9,909 nt of DNA, from contig JAGWXN010000113.1 of NCBI GenBank assembly GCA_018969885.1, positions 1-9,909 of the forward strand. The letters are read 5' to 3'. The translations under genes and the position numbers were made by a program. The notes under the pieces were generated by a model. The model was not told the DNA's origin. It was given only the letters and a program-made list of their open reading frames with translations, and ran no database searches. Each line of letters starts with the position of its first letter. Within the stretch, counting starts at the first letter, position 1. The stretch is from Betaproteobacteria bacterium (GTDB lineage: Bacteria; Pseudomonadota; Gammaproteobacteria; Burkholderiales; Burkholderiaceae). Shown piece after piece: positions 1 through 6,552 of this stretch.

Positions 1-364
1 ACTCGGCCGACAGCATGTCGATGATCTGCTCGGCCGATTCATCGCAGAACAACTGGCCTTTATGCTTTTCGTGATAACCAATGCGGTGGGCCCGGACCAG
101 ATCAATAAAACGGCCAGGGGGATAGGCGCGCAGGGCGAATCGTGCAAATCTCGGATCGGCGCCGGTGAACCGCTCGAGCCGGTCACCTTCCAGATTGGTG
201 AAATTGCAGCGGCCGCCACCCGATATGCGGATCTTCTCCGCGCGACGCTCGCTGTGATCGAGAAGCAGCACCCGCAGCCCGCGCTGGCCAGCCACTGATG
301 CGCACATCAGGCCGGCAGCACCACCGCCAATCACGATCAGGTCGTACGCGAGCGCTGAAGTCAC
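1..364 (-). CDS. BaiN/HI0933-family NAD(P)/FAD-dependent oxidoreductase, N-terminal part
   Basis: Partial gene: 121 codons are visible and the rest lies beyond the left edge. The protein opens with a dinucleotide-binding Rossmann strand and loop ([14 protein letters not shown], residues 7-20). The [10 protein letters not shown] motif (48-57), the signature of the HI0933/YhiN flavoproteins, follows, and then [13 protein letters not shown] (98-110), a variant I associate with betaproteobacterial members. Family members bind FAD. BaiN in gut clostridia acts in bile-acid dehydroxylation, but most proteobacterial homologues have no established substrate, so no function is claimed. I chose the GTG at 362-364 because an in-frame TAG lies four codons upstream (374-376) and no other start codon falls between. 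No Shine-Dalgarno is visible, and the gene may be read from a leaderless transcript (see the shared -10 element). It is divergent from tsaD with a 17-bp gap. Confidence 0.9.
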   Translation of the reverse strand, partial: MTSALAYDLIVIGGGAAGLMCASVAGQRGLRVLLLDHSERRAEKIRISGGGRCNFTNLEGDRLERFTGADPRFARFALRAYPPGRFIDLVRAHRIGYHEKHKGQLFCDESAEQIIDMLSAE

Positions 365-369
365 CGTGC

Positions 370-376
370 AATACTA
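370..376. promoter_or_regulatory. Symmetric -10 element shared by divergent baiN and tsaD (predicted)
   Basis: On the plus strand AATACT occupies 370-375, followed by six bases and the tsaD ATG at 382. On the minus strand TAGTAT occupies 376-371, followed by six bases and the baiN GTG at 364. Each hexamer matches TATAAT at 4 of 6 positions, including the key second A and last T. Because the two overlap symmetrically around base 373, predicted start points fall 18 bp apart and coincide with the first base of each start codon. Neither side has a good -35 at 16-18 bp, and neither gene has a Shine-Dalgarno. Symmetric -10 elements driving bidirectional transcription are known in bacteria. That this one works, and is leaderless, is inference. 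Confidence 0.45.
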
Positions 377-381
377 CGCCG

Positions 382-1422
382 ATGCGCGTTCTCGGCATCG
401 AAAGCTCCTGCGATGAAACCGGTCTCGCGGTCTACTGCACCGAGCGGGGACTGCTCGGGCAGGCACTGCATTCGCAGGTCGACATGCACGAACGTTATGG
501 CGGCGTGGTGCCTGAGCTGGCCTCACGTGATCACATCCGCCGCGTTCTGCCGCTTGCGCGACAAGCGCTCGCCGAGAGCGGCCTCGCGCCCGCAGACCTC
601 GATGGCATTGCCTGGACCGAAGGCCCCGGACTCGCCGGCGCGTTGCTGGTGGGCGCAGCGGTCGGCGCAACGCTCGCCTGGGCGCTTGGCCGGCCGGGAA
701 TCGGCGTTCACCACCTGGAGGGGCATCTGCTCTCGCCGCTTCTCGCCAGCGATCAGCCCCCCATGCCATTCACTGCGCTCCTGGTATCTGGCGGCCACAC
801 GCAACTCCTGGCGGTGGAAGAGATCGGCGGCTACCGGCTGCTGGGCGATACGCTCGATGACGCAGCCGGCGAAGCGTTTGATAAAAGTGCAAAGCTCCTG
901 GGCCTCGGCTATCCCGGCGGCCCGGCCCTGTCGCGGCTGGCCGCCCAGGGCAGGCCCGGACGCTTCAAGCTCCCCAGACCGATGCTGCACGACGCGGGGC
1001 TGGATTTCAGTTTCAGCGGCCTCAAAACCGCCGTGCGCACCCAGGTGGCGCGCGGTTTACCCGATGAGTCCACCCGCGCAGCGCTTGCCCTCGAGGTTGA
1101 AACCGCCATCACCGAAGTGCTGGCAGCCAAGGCGATTCGGGCGGTCCGCGAGTCTGGGCACGGCCGACTGGTGGTCGCGGGTGGCGTGAGTGCAAACCGC
1201 CAGCTGCGTGAACGCCTCATTCAGGCTGCAGAACGCGAGCGGTTCCGCGTGTGGTTTCCACCGCCCGCGCTTTGCACCGATAACGGCGCGATGATCGCTC
1301 TGGCGGGCGCCCTTCGCCTGGACGCCATGGCGCGCGCGGGTTCCCTGCCGCCGGCGCCCAGAAATTTTCGTGTCAGACCGCGCTGGCCCCTGGACGAACT
1401 CGAGACGATTGCGGGTAGGTAA
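382..1422 (+). CDS. tsaD: tRNA N6-adenosine threonylcarbamoyltransferase TsaD
   Basis: TsaD transfers the threonylcarbamoyl group from threonylcarbamoyl-AMP to A37 of ANN-decoding tRNAs, in the cytoplasm, together with TsaB and TsaE. The 346-residue length is normal for the family. Metal and nucleotide-site residues are present: H111 and H115 in VHHLEGH, the SGGHT loop (136-140), [19 protein letters not shown] (163-181), [11 protein letters not shown] (209-219), AGGVSANR (266-273) and D300 in CTDNGAM. The frame stays open 84 bp further upstream to 298, but the extra 28 residues are basic and low-complexity and lie over baiN. The ATG at 382 begins the canonical [13 protein letters not shown], so that start is chosen. 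No Shine-Dalgarno precedes it. The gene ends tail to tail with the mak-like kinase, 11 bp apart. tsaE, its partner, lies 6.3 kb downstream in the same window. Confidence 0.97.
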   Translation: MRVLGIESSCDETGLAVYCTERGLLGQALHSQVDMHERYGGVVPELASRDHIRRVLPLARQALAESGLAPADLDGIAWTEGPGLAGALLVGAAVGATLAWALGRPGIGVHHLEGHLLSPLLASDQPPMPFTALLVSGGHTQLLAVEEIGGYRLLGDTLDDAAGEAFDKSAKLLGLGYPGGPALSRLAAQGRPGRFKLPRPMLHDAGLDFSFSGLKTAVRTQVARGLPDESTRAALALEVETAITEVLAAKAIRAVRESGHGRLVVAGGVSANRQLRERLIQAAERERFRVWFPPPALCTDNGAMIALAGALRLDAMARAGSLPPAPRNFRVRPRWPLDELETIAGR

Positions 1423-1433
1423 CCGCCGCCAGT

Positions 1434-2390
1434 TCAGCGGGTTCGCGGCCACAGCCACGCCGCCCCACGCACACCCGACGAATCGCCATGTCTTGGCGGC
1501 AACAGGGGCGTATCGACCCGGTCTGAAAACACATACCGACCCCAGACGCGCGGCACCTCCTCATAGAGCTCGCTCACTGCGCTCAAGCCGCCGCCCAGGA
1601 CAATCGCATCCGGATCGATGATGTTGATGACCATTGCCAGGGCCCGGGCGAGCCGATCGACGTAGCGGCCGAAGCTGTCACGCGCCGCGGCATCGCCCGC
1701 GCGCATGGCATGGACCAGTGCCTCGGCCGACGCTTCGCTCGCGGCGGCGTGAAGCGCATGATGGCGAGCGAGCCAGCCTGGGCCACTCAAGAAGGTTTCG
1801 ATGCAGCCGCGCCTGCCACAGTAGCAGCGCGGACCCGGCCACTCCTCGGCGGCCATCACCGCGTCGTCCGTGGCGGGCATCCGGTTATGACCCCACTCGC
1901 CTGCAATCGCCATCCGGCCGACAAGCGCCTCACCATTGATCGCCAGGCCACCGCCCACACCAGTACCCAGGATCACGCCAAAGACAACGCGGGCGCCCGC
2001 GGCTGCGCCGTCACTCGCCTCCGACACCGCGAAGCAATTGGCATCGTTATCGATACGGACCGGACGAGCAAGCGCCCGCTCGAGGTCGTCGGCAAGCCGA
2101 TGGCCGATCAGCCAGGTGGAGTTGGCATTTTTCACCCGGCCCGTGGCGGGCGAGATCGCCCCCGGAATCCCGATGCCCACCGGTGCCCGCGGCGGCAGGT
2201 TAACGCCCGATCCTGACGCCAGCGCTTGCGCCCGGGCAGCGACCTCGCGGACCAGCGAGGCGATCGCATCCAGCGTGCGCTGATAGTCGCCGCGTGGCGC
2301 GGGGATCCGCATGCGAACGAGATCGGTACCGTCATCGGCGAGCGCAATCGCCTCGATCTTGGTGCCGCCCAGATCCACGCCAATCCGCAT
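1434..2390 (-). CDS. mak: ROK-family sugar kinase, closest in wording to fructokinase Mak
   Basis: A 318-residue ROK kinase, expected to phosphorylate a hexose (fructose in E. coli Mak/YajF) with ATP in the cytoplasm. The N-terminal phosphate-binding MRIGVDLGGTK is at 1-11. The catalytic aspartate is D116 in DNDAN, and LGTGVGGG is at 141-148. The zinc site H168, C189, C191, C196 appears as EWGHN and CYCGRRGCIETF. Features that point to Mak rather than GlcNAc kinase NagK are VKNANSTWL (86-94), the EWGHN motif and the C-terminal HGDSSGVRGAAWLWP (301-315). Substrate assignment rests on recalled similarity and could be another hexose. It is the last gene of the minus-strand run: the ATG lies 15 bp after the plsY stop without a clear Shine-Dalgarno, which suggests translation helped by plsY. 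Confidence 0.88.
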   Translation of the reverse strand: MRIGVDLGGTKIEAIALADDGTDLVRMRIPAPRGDYQRTLDAIASLVREVAARAQALASGSGVNLPPRAPVGIGIPGAISPATGRVKNANSTWLIGHRLADDLERALARPVRIDNDANCFAVSEASDGAAAGARVVFGVILGTGVGGGLAINGEALVGRMAIAGEWGHNRMPATDDAVMAAEEWPGPRCYCGRRGCIETFLSGPGWLARHHALHAAASEASAEALVHAMRAGDAAARDSFGRYVDRLARALAMVINIIDPDAIVLGGGLSAVSELYEEVPRVWGRYVFSDRVDTPLLPPRHGDSSGVRGAAWLWPRTR

Positions 2391-2405
2391 GGGGCCCGCC
2401 AGCGT

Positions 2406-3050
2406 TCAGCGATCGGTATCGCCCGGCGCGCTGTCGGCGGGTGGCCTGCGCGAGCCGCCAATACGCGACTCGGTACCGTTAAGCAAACGGCCGATATTGA
2501 CCCGATGCCGCCAGATGAGGAAGGCGCCCATCACAGCCACCGCCAACGCGCGCTGATCGGCGCCGTGCAGCAGCACCTGCCAAAAGGGCGCGAACACAGC
2601 GGCCACCAGCGCGGCCAGCGACGAGTACCGGAAAAAGAACGCGATGATGAGCCAGGTGGCCAGCGTGCCCCCCCCAATCAGGGGGTCGACCGCCAGCAAG
2701 ACGCCCGCCGCAGTGGCCACGCCCTTGCCGCCCTGAAAGCGGTGAAACACCGGAAACAGATGGCCCATGAAGGCAGCGAGTCCGGCAAGCATGACCGTGT
2801 TCTCATCGAGTCCGAGCGTTGGGCCGGCGCCCCGCGCGATAAGCACTGCGATCACACCTTTCAGCGCATCACCGAGGAGCGTGAGAAGCGCCGCTACCCG
2901 ATTGCCGGTTCGCAGCACGTTGGTGGCTCCGGGGTTGCCAGAGCCATAAGTGCGCGGGTCGGCAAGCCCCATCACGCGACTCACCACCACGGCGAACGAC
3001 ACCGAGCCGATCAGATAAGCCATCAGCAACGTCAGGAGCTGTGCGGTCAT
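2406..3050 (-). CDS. plsY: Glycerol-3-phosphate acyltransferase PlsY
   Basis: PlsY is an inner-membrane enzyme that moves an acyl group from acyl-phosphate (made by PlsX) to glycerol-3-phosphate, the first step of phospholipid synthesis. The 214-residue protein has the family's three loop motifs: GSGNPGATN (36-44), [18 protein letters not shown] (96-113) and [17 protein letters not shown] (181-197). These are separated by hydrophobic segments, about five membrane spans by eye. The frame is open 111 bp further upstream, but the ATG at 3048-3050 is preceded by AAGGGGA and gives the usual short [16 protein letters not shown] start. The tail after residue 198 is hydrophilic ([17 protein letters not shown]) and slightly longer than a minimal PlsY. 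It sits between ybaK (46 bp upstream) and mak (15 bp downstream). Confidence 0.96.
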   Translation of the reverse strand: MTAQLLTLLMAYLIGSVSFAVVVSRVMGLADPRTYGSGNPGATNVLRTGNRVAALLTLLGDALKGVIAVLIARGAGPTLGLDENTVMLAGLAAFMGHLFPVFHRFQGGKGVATAAGVLLAVDPLIGGGTLATWLIIAFFFRYSSLAALVAAVFAPFWQVLLHGADQRALAVAVMGAFLIWRHRVNIGRLLNGTESRIGGSRRPPADSAPGDTDR

Positions 3051-3054
3051 GGGT

Positions 3055-3061
3055 TCCCCTT
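3055..3061 (-). promoter_or_regulatory. Ribosome binding site of plsY (decides the start)
   Basis: Read on the minus strand, AAGGGGA lies four bases before the plsY ATG. It is the reason for preferring this start over the upstream in-frame extension that overlaps the end of ybaK. Confidence 0.65.
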
Positions 3062-3096
3062 CCGATTGCGCTCGCCCTGCGCCAAAGCCACGCTGC

Positions 3097-3591
3097 TCAT
3101 TTGTCGAGCGCGCACTGCACCGGGCGCGAGCCAAGCAGCGTGATGATCTGCGCGGGCGCAAGCGACACCAGGTAGCCGCGCCGACCGCCGTTCAGATAAA
3201 CGCGATCAAATTGTTCCATGGTGGACTCGTGATAAACCGGCAGTGCCTTACGCAGGCCAAACGGCGAGGTGCCGCCCACCAGATAGCCAGTGTGACGGTT
3301 CGCCACGTCGGGCGCGCACGGCTCGACCGACTTCACACCAATCTGGCGCGCAAGCGCCTTGGTGGACACCTTGCGGTCGCCATGCATCAGCACTACCAGC
3401 GCACGCGCGCGCTCGTCCTGCATGATGAGCGTCTTGAAGACCTGGTGTTCGTTCACGCCCAACTGGCGCGCTGATTCAGCGGTGCCGCCGTGCTCGACAT
3501 AGTCGTAGGGATGTTCATCAAAGGCCACCCGGCGCTCGCGCAGAAAGCGCGTGGCGGGTGTCTCTGACACATGACGGACGCGCTCGTTCAT
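3097..3591 (-). CDS. ybaK: YbaK/EbsC-type Cys-tRNA(Pro) deacylase
   Basis: A 164-residue cytoplasmic editing protein that hydrolyses tRNA carrying the wrong amino acid. E. coli and Haemophilus YbaK remove Cys from tRNA(Pro). The YbaK fold is covered end to end. Visible marks are K53 in VFKTL (the conserved lysine of this family), [18 protein letters not shown] (65-82), [11 protein letters not shown] (102-112), the [11 protein letters not shown] strand (132-142) and the closing PVQCAL. The substrate in this organism is inferred from family membership, and related single-domain editing proteins can act on other misacylated tRNAs. The ATG overlaps the panE-like stop as ATGA (3588-3591) with no separate Shine-Dalgarno, so translational coupling is likely. 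Confidence 0.93.
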   Translation of the reverse strand: MNERVRHVSETPATRFLRERRVAFDEHPYDYVEHGGTAESARQLGVNEHQVFKTLIMQDERARALVVLMHGDRKVSTKALARQIGVKSVEPCAPDVANRHTGYLVGGTSPFGLRKALPVYHESTMEQFDRVYLNGGRRGYLVSLAPAQIITLLGSRPVQCALDK

Positions 3592-4595
3592 GGGGCGACG
3601 GGCGCTTCGGGGTAGAGCCCGCGGGTGCGCGCAAAGAGGCGCGTGAGCCCGAGCAGAGCGTCAACAAAAGGCGTGTCGACGCCGACCGCTGCCCCAATCT
3701 CCTGCACCGAACCCACCAGCGCATCGAGTTCGATCGGCCGATGCGCTTCGACGTCCTGCAGCATGGAGGTCTTGAAGGCACCGATCTTGCGGGTGACCTG
3801 ATGACGCTCTTCAGGCGAAATATCGATCGGCAGGCCGATGCGTGCGCCGATGGCCGATGCCTCGGTCATGGCTCGACTCAAAAAGCCGCACACCAGCGGG
3901 TCATCGAGCAACCGGTCGGCAGTGGCGCCGGTGAGCGCCGACACCGGGTTCATGGTCATGTTGCCCCAGAGCTTGAACCAGACCTCCTGCTGAATCCGGG
4001 CCTCGCGGTCGGTCTGGAAACCGGCGGCTTTGAAGGCGGCCACGGCCGCATCGCAGCGCGCGCTCGCGCGGCCATTGGGCTCGCCGATGATGATCCGTAC
4101 CGGTGTTGCGCGACGCACCACACCGGGCGCGGGTGTGCTCGCCCCAAGATGCAGCACCGAACCGATAACCCGGGAAGGCGGCATCCGGGCCGCCAGGCTG
4201 CCATCGGGGTCGATCGACTGCCAGCGCCGCTCGGCCAGTGCGGCGTCGAGCCCGTGGAAGAACCACCAGGGGACGCCGTTCATCGCCGACAGAATCGCGG
4301 TGTCCGGGCCCAGAAGCGCCGCCACCGAATCGGCGACCGCGGGTAGCGCCGGGGCCTTGACCGACAGCACCACCAGATCCACTCGACCGAGTGCGCGCGG
4401 ATCATCGCTCACCTCGAGCGGATATTGCGAGCGCTGCTCGCCGTCGGGACCCGGCTCGATCAACTGCAGGCCATTTCGCCGCACCGCTTCAAGCGTTTTG
4501 CCGCGCGCGAGCGCACACACCTCGAGTCCCGCACGCGCCATCATCGCAGCGGTCAGCCCGCCAACGGCACCCAGTCCAACGATCGCAATCCGCAC
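3588..4595 (-). CDS. Ketopantoate reductase family protein (PanE-like)
   Basis: A 335-residue NADPH-dependent reductase of the PanE/ApbA family, which reduces 2-dehydropantoate to pantoate in coenzyme A synthesis. The N-terminal Rossmann motif GLGAVGG is at 7-13 and LSVKA (K80) follows. The C-terminal domain carries the conserved lysine K208 in WFKLWGNMTMNP with N212 and N216, and E289 in RPIELDALVG. An odd point is MNGVPWWFF (105-112), where classical PanE has a short QNG loop. This double-tryptophan form is common among Burkholderiales and Rhizobiales paralogues whose substrate is unproven, so I give no gene symbol. I chose the GTG at 4593-4595 because AAGGGGA lies six bases upstream. Another GTG at 4614-4616 would add seven residues across that site. 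The stop overlaps the ybaK start by 4 bp. Confidence 0.85.
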   Translation of the reverse strand: MRIAIVGLGAVGGLTAAMMARAGLEVCALARGKTLEAVRRNGLQLIEPGPDGEQRSQYPLEVSDDPRALGRVDLVVLSVKAPALPAVADSVAALLGPDTAILSAMNGVPWWFFHGLDAALAERRWQSIDPDGSLAARMPPSRVIGSVLHLGASTPAPGVVRRATPVRIIIGEPNGRASARCDAAVAAFKAAGFQTDREARIQQEVWFKLWGNMTMNPVSALTGATADRLLDDPLVCGFLSRAMTEASAIGARIGLPIDISPEERHQVTRKIGAFKTSMLQDVEAHRPIELDALVGSVQEIGAAVGVDTPFVDALLGLTRLFARTRGLYPEAPVAP

Positions 4596-4703
4596 AACCC
4601 GTCCCCTTGATTTCACCAGGACACGCCTCTCGGGTGGCCCGGCACGTGGCGCTGAAGTATGCCCGATTCAGCGCGGCCGGCGCGCGCGCAGAACCAGGCC
4701 GTG
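4596..4703 (-). other. Gap between xerD and the panE-like gene
   Basis: At 108 bp this is the longest non-coding stretch in the window. It contains an alternating GC run (roughly 4671-4690, with a GGCCGG-centred palindrome) just after the xerD stop, and on the minus strand a CATACT that could be a -10 without a matching -35. I see no T-tract terminator and no convincing promoter. The panE ribosome binding site is at its far end. An internal promoter here is possible but not supported well enough to call. Confidence 0.4.
4602..4608 (-). promoter_or_regulatory. Ribosome binding site deciding the panE-like GTG start
   Basis: AAGGGGA on the minus strand, six bases before the GTG at 4593-4595. 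It resembles the plsY site. It would lie inside the coding sequence if the farther GTG at 4614-4616 were used, which argues against that start. Confidence 0.6.
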
Positions 4704-5624
4704 CTAGCCGCGCGGGTGGTGCTGGGCGTGCAGCGTCTTCAGGCGCTCGCGCGCAACATGCGTGTAGATCTGGGTGGTGGAAATATCGGCATGCCCCAGC
4801 AGCATCTGAACCACGCGCAGATCGGCGCCATGCTGCAGCAAGTGGGTGGCGAAGGCGTGCCGCAGGGTGTGGGGCGAGAGCGGCGCGGTGATGCCGGCCA
4901 CGATCGAATAACGGCGTATCAGCGTCCAGAACATCTGCCGGGTCATCGCCCGGCCGCGCTGCGTCACGAACATGGCATCTGAGGCACGCTCGCCCAGAAG
5001 ATCCCGCCGGGCCTCGCGCATCCAGCGGGCGAGCCAGTGGCAGGCATGTTCACCAAGTGGCACCAGCCGCTCCTTGTTGCCCTTGCCAATCACGCGCACC
5101 ACGCCCTGCTCGAGCGATACGCCCACGGAGGGCAGATCGACCAGTTCGGAGACCCGCAGGCCGGTGGCGTAGAGCGTCTCGAGCATGGCCCGGTCACGCA
5201 GCCCCAGTGGCGTGCTGACGTCAGGGGCTTCGAGAAGCGCCTCGACCTGGGTAAACGACAGCGTGGAGGGAAACCGCTGCGGCTGGCGCGCCGTGCGAAG
5301 TCGAAGCGAGGGGTCATCAGACCGCCTGCCCTCCCTCACCAGATGACGAAAAAACCGCCGGAATACCGATAACCGCCGATTGGCACTGGCAGGACGTGAA
5401 TCGGGGTGACGCGCAGCGATGTAGGCGCGCAGGTCGGCCTCGGTCGCAGCCTCGAGTTCGGCCTTCCGACTGCTGCCCAGCCACGCGGCAAACAGCGCCA
5501 GATCACGCCGGTAAGCCGCCAGCGTGTTACGCGAGAGTCCGTCCTCCAGGCCCACCGCATCGCAGAACGCCTCGATGGTTCGCAGACCCTGCTCCGATAC
5601 ACTGTCGCCGCGCTCACTCATCAT
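4704..5624 (-). CDS. xerD: Site-specific tyrosine recombinase XerD
   Basis: XerD, with XerC, resolves chromosome dimers at the dif site near the division septum under FtsK control. The 306-residue protein has the N-terminal SAM-like DNA-binding domain (about 15-100) with LSRNTLAAYRRDL at 30-42. The catalytic domain has all expected residues: R157 (ATGLRVSEL), K181 (GKGNKERLVPLG), H252 and R255 (SPHTLRHAFATHLL), H278 (LLGHADISTTQIYTH) and nucleophile Y287. The C-terminal LKTLHAQHHPRG fits XerD better than XerC. Two adjacent ATG codons (5624 and 5621) are possible starts, and I give the first. It heads the minus-strand gene run, and its start overlaps that of the divergent permease gene. No phage or integron context is present, so this is the housekeeping enzyme. 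Confidence 0.95.
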   Translation of the reverse strand: MMSERGDSVSEQGLRTIEAFCDAVGLEDGLSRNTLAAYRRDLALFAAWLGSSRKAELEAATEADLRAYIAARHPDSRPASANRRLSVFRRFFRHLVREGRRSDDPSLRLRTARQPQRFPSTLSFTQVEALLEAPDVSTPLGLRDRAMLETLYATGLRVSELVDLPSVGVSLEQGVVRVIGKGNKERLVPLGEHACHWLARWMREARRDLLGERASDAMFVTQRGRAMTRQMFWTLIRRYSIVAGITAPLSPHTLRHAFATHLLQHGADLRVVQMLLGHADISTTQIYTHVARERLKTLHAQHHPRG

Positions 5625-6537
5625 GAATACCGTCTGGCTCCTTTTGCCCGACCTGACGCTGATTGCGATCGGGTTCGTGCTCCACCGCAGCTATTTTCGC
5701 GATCAGGCCTTCTGGCCGGTCCTGGAAAAGCTTACCTATTTCGTGCTCTTTCCGGCACTGCTGTTTGCAACCGTCTCGCGCACACCCATCAATCCGGCGG
5801 AGGCCGGGCCGACGCTAGGCGCGGTACTGGGCGCGGTCGGTGCGGGCATCACGCTCGGCTATCTTGCACGACCCCTGCTCAATCCCGACCCGCGTCAGTT
5901 CGCCTCGGGCGTACAGTGCGCCTTTCGCTTCAACTCCTACGTGTTTCTCGCACTCTCCCATCGGCTGGCGGGCGAAGCGGGATTGTCCCTGGCTGCGGTG
6001 ATCATCGGCATTGCAGTCCCGCCCATCAATGTCGCGGCCGTCTGGCCCCTCGCCCGAAATTCGGGCGGTGGCCTCATGCGTGAGCTCGCGCGTAACCCGC
6101 TGCTTCTTGCCACGGTCGCGGGGTTGGCCGCCAATCTGTCGGGCCTGCGCATGCCGGAACTCATTGAAAACACCCTGCTTCGCCTGGGCTCCGCCTCGCT
6201 GGTTCTCGGTCTGCTGAGCGCGGGCGCCGGACTGAAGCTGGGCGTCTTCGCGCAGGGCGATCCCGCAGCCCGCAAACGAACGCTGATGCTCGCGGGCTGG
6301 TTCATCGCGGTCAAACTCGCCGCCATGCCGTTGGTTGCGCTGGTGCTGGTGCGCGTGCTCGAGCTTCCCCCGGTTCCCGCCCAGATTGCGGTCGCCTATG
6401 CGGCACTCCCCACCGCGCCAGCCGCCTACATCCTTGCGAGCCGCATGGGCGGCGATGGCGCGTTTGTTGCGATGCTGATCAGCATGACGCTGATCGCGTC
6501 GGCGCTTGCGCTCCCGTTCTGGATCGCCCTCGTCTGA
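5623..6537 (+). CDS. AEC-family (auxin efflux carrier-like) permease
   Basis: A 304-residue inner-membrane transporter of the auxin efflux carrier family. Bacterial members move small organic anions such as malate or malonate, but the substrate cannot be read from sequence. About ten hydrophobic segments alternate across the length. Family-typical stretches are the KLTYFVLFPALLF helix (36-48), CAFRFNSYVFLAL (99-111), the broken helix GIAVPPINVAAV (129-140), RNPLLLATVAGLAANL (157-172) and the C-terminal YAALPTAPAAYILASRMGGD (259-278). The frame is open upstream to 5524, but that part lies over xerD and is not membrane-like. The ATG at 5623 gives a typical short N terminus and immediate first span. 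No Shine-Dalgarno precedes it. Its ATG and the xerD ATG share the CATG at 5622-5625. Confidence 0.9.
   Translation: MNTVWLLLPDLTLIAIGFVLHRSYFRDQAFWPVLEKLTYFVLFPALLFATVSRTPINPAEAGPTLGAVLGAVGAGITLGYLARPLLNPDPRQFASGVQCAFRFNSYVFLALSHRLAGEAGLSLAAVIIGIAVPPINVAAVWPLARNSGGGLMRELARNPLLLATVAGLAANLSGLRMPELIENTLLRLGSASLVLGLLSAGAGLKLGVFAQGDPAARKRTLMLAGWFIAVKLAAMPLVALVLVRVLELPPVPAQIAVAYAALPTAPAAYILASRMGGDGAFVAMLISMTLIASALALPFWIALV
5638..5645 (-). promoter_or_regulatory. Strong Shine-Dalgarno of xerD at long spacing, inside the divergent permease gene
   Basis: AAAAGGAG on the minus strand is the strongest purine-rich site near this start, but it lies 13 bases before the first ATG, longer than usual. No in-frame start lies closer. 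It falls within codons 6-8 of the permease gene on the other strand, so one stretch serves as coding sequence and as leader. Confidence 0.45.
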
Positions 6538-6552
6538 GACCGCGCTCAGGCG
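6531..6552. terminator. Inverted repeat built from the two convergent stop codons (possible bidirectional terminator)
   Basis: CGTCTGAG (6531-6538) can pair with CTCAGGCG (6545-6552), giving eight pairs including one G-T, around the six-base loop ACCGCG. The permease TGA and the queG stop (TCA on the plus strand) lie opposite each other in the stem. There is no T-run on either side, so this is at best a weak or factor-assisted terminator, and the pairing could be incidental to two facing TGA codons in GC-rich DNA. Confidence 0.3.

Noticed and set aside
413..1189. Open frame of 258 codons on the plus strand in another frame of tsaD
   Set aside because: It is Trp, Pro and Arg rich with no motif, while the tsaD frame has every catalytic residue.
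2226..3143. Open frame of 305 codons on the plus strand opposite mak and plsY
   Set aside because: It is antisense to two clear genes. Its composition (Arg, His and Gln rich) is what GC-rich DNA gives in a shadow frame, and no domain is recognisable.
3558..4346. Open frame of 262 codons on the plus strand opposite the panE-like gene
   Set aside because: It is the shadow of a recognisable Rossmann-fold enzyme on the minus strand and has no motif of its own.
4671..4690. Alternating GC run with a GGCCGG-centred palindrome after xerD as a terminator
   Set aside because: There is no T-run and the pairing is self-overlapping. Runs of this kind are expected by chance in DNA this GC-rich.
4704..5624. 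Tyrosine recombinase as the mark of an integrative element or integron
   Set aside because: All features fit housekeeping XerD. There is no attachment-site duplication, tRNA end, cassette array or phage gene nearby, and no dif-like 28-bp site was seen.
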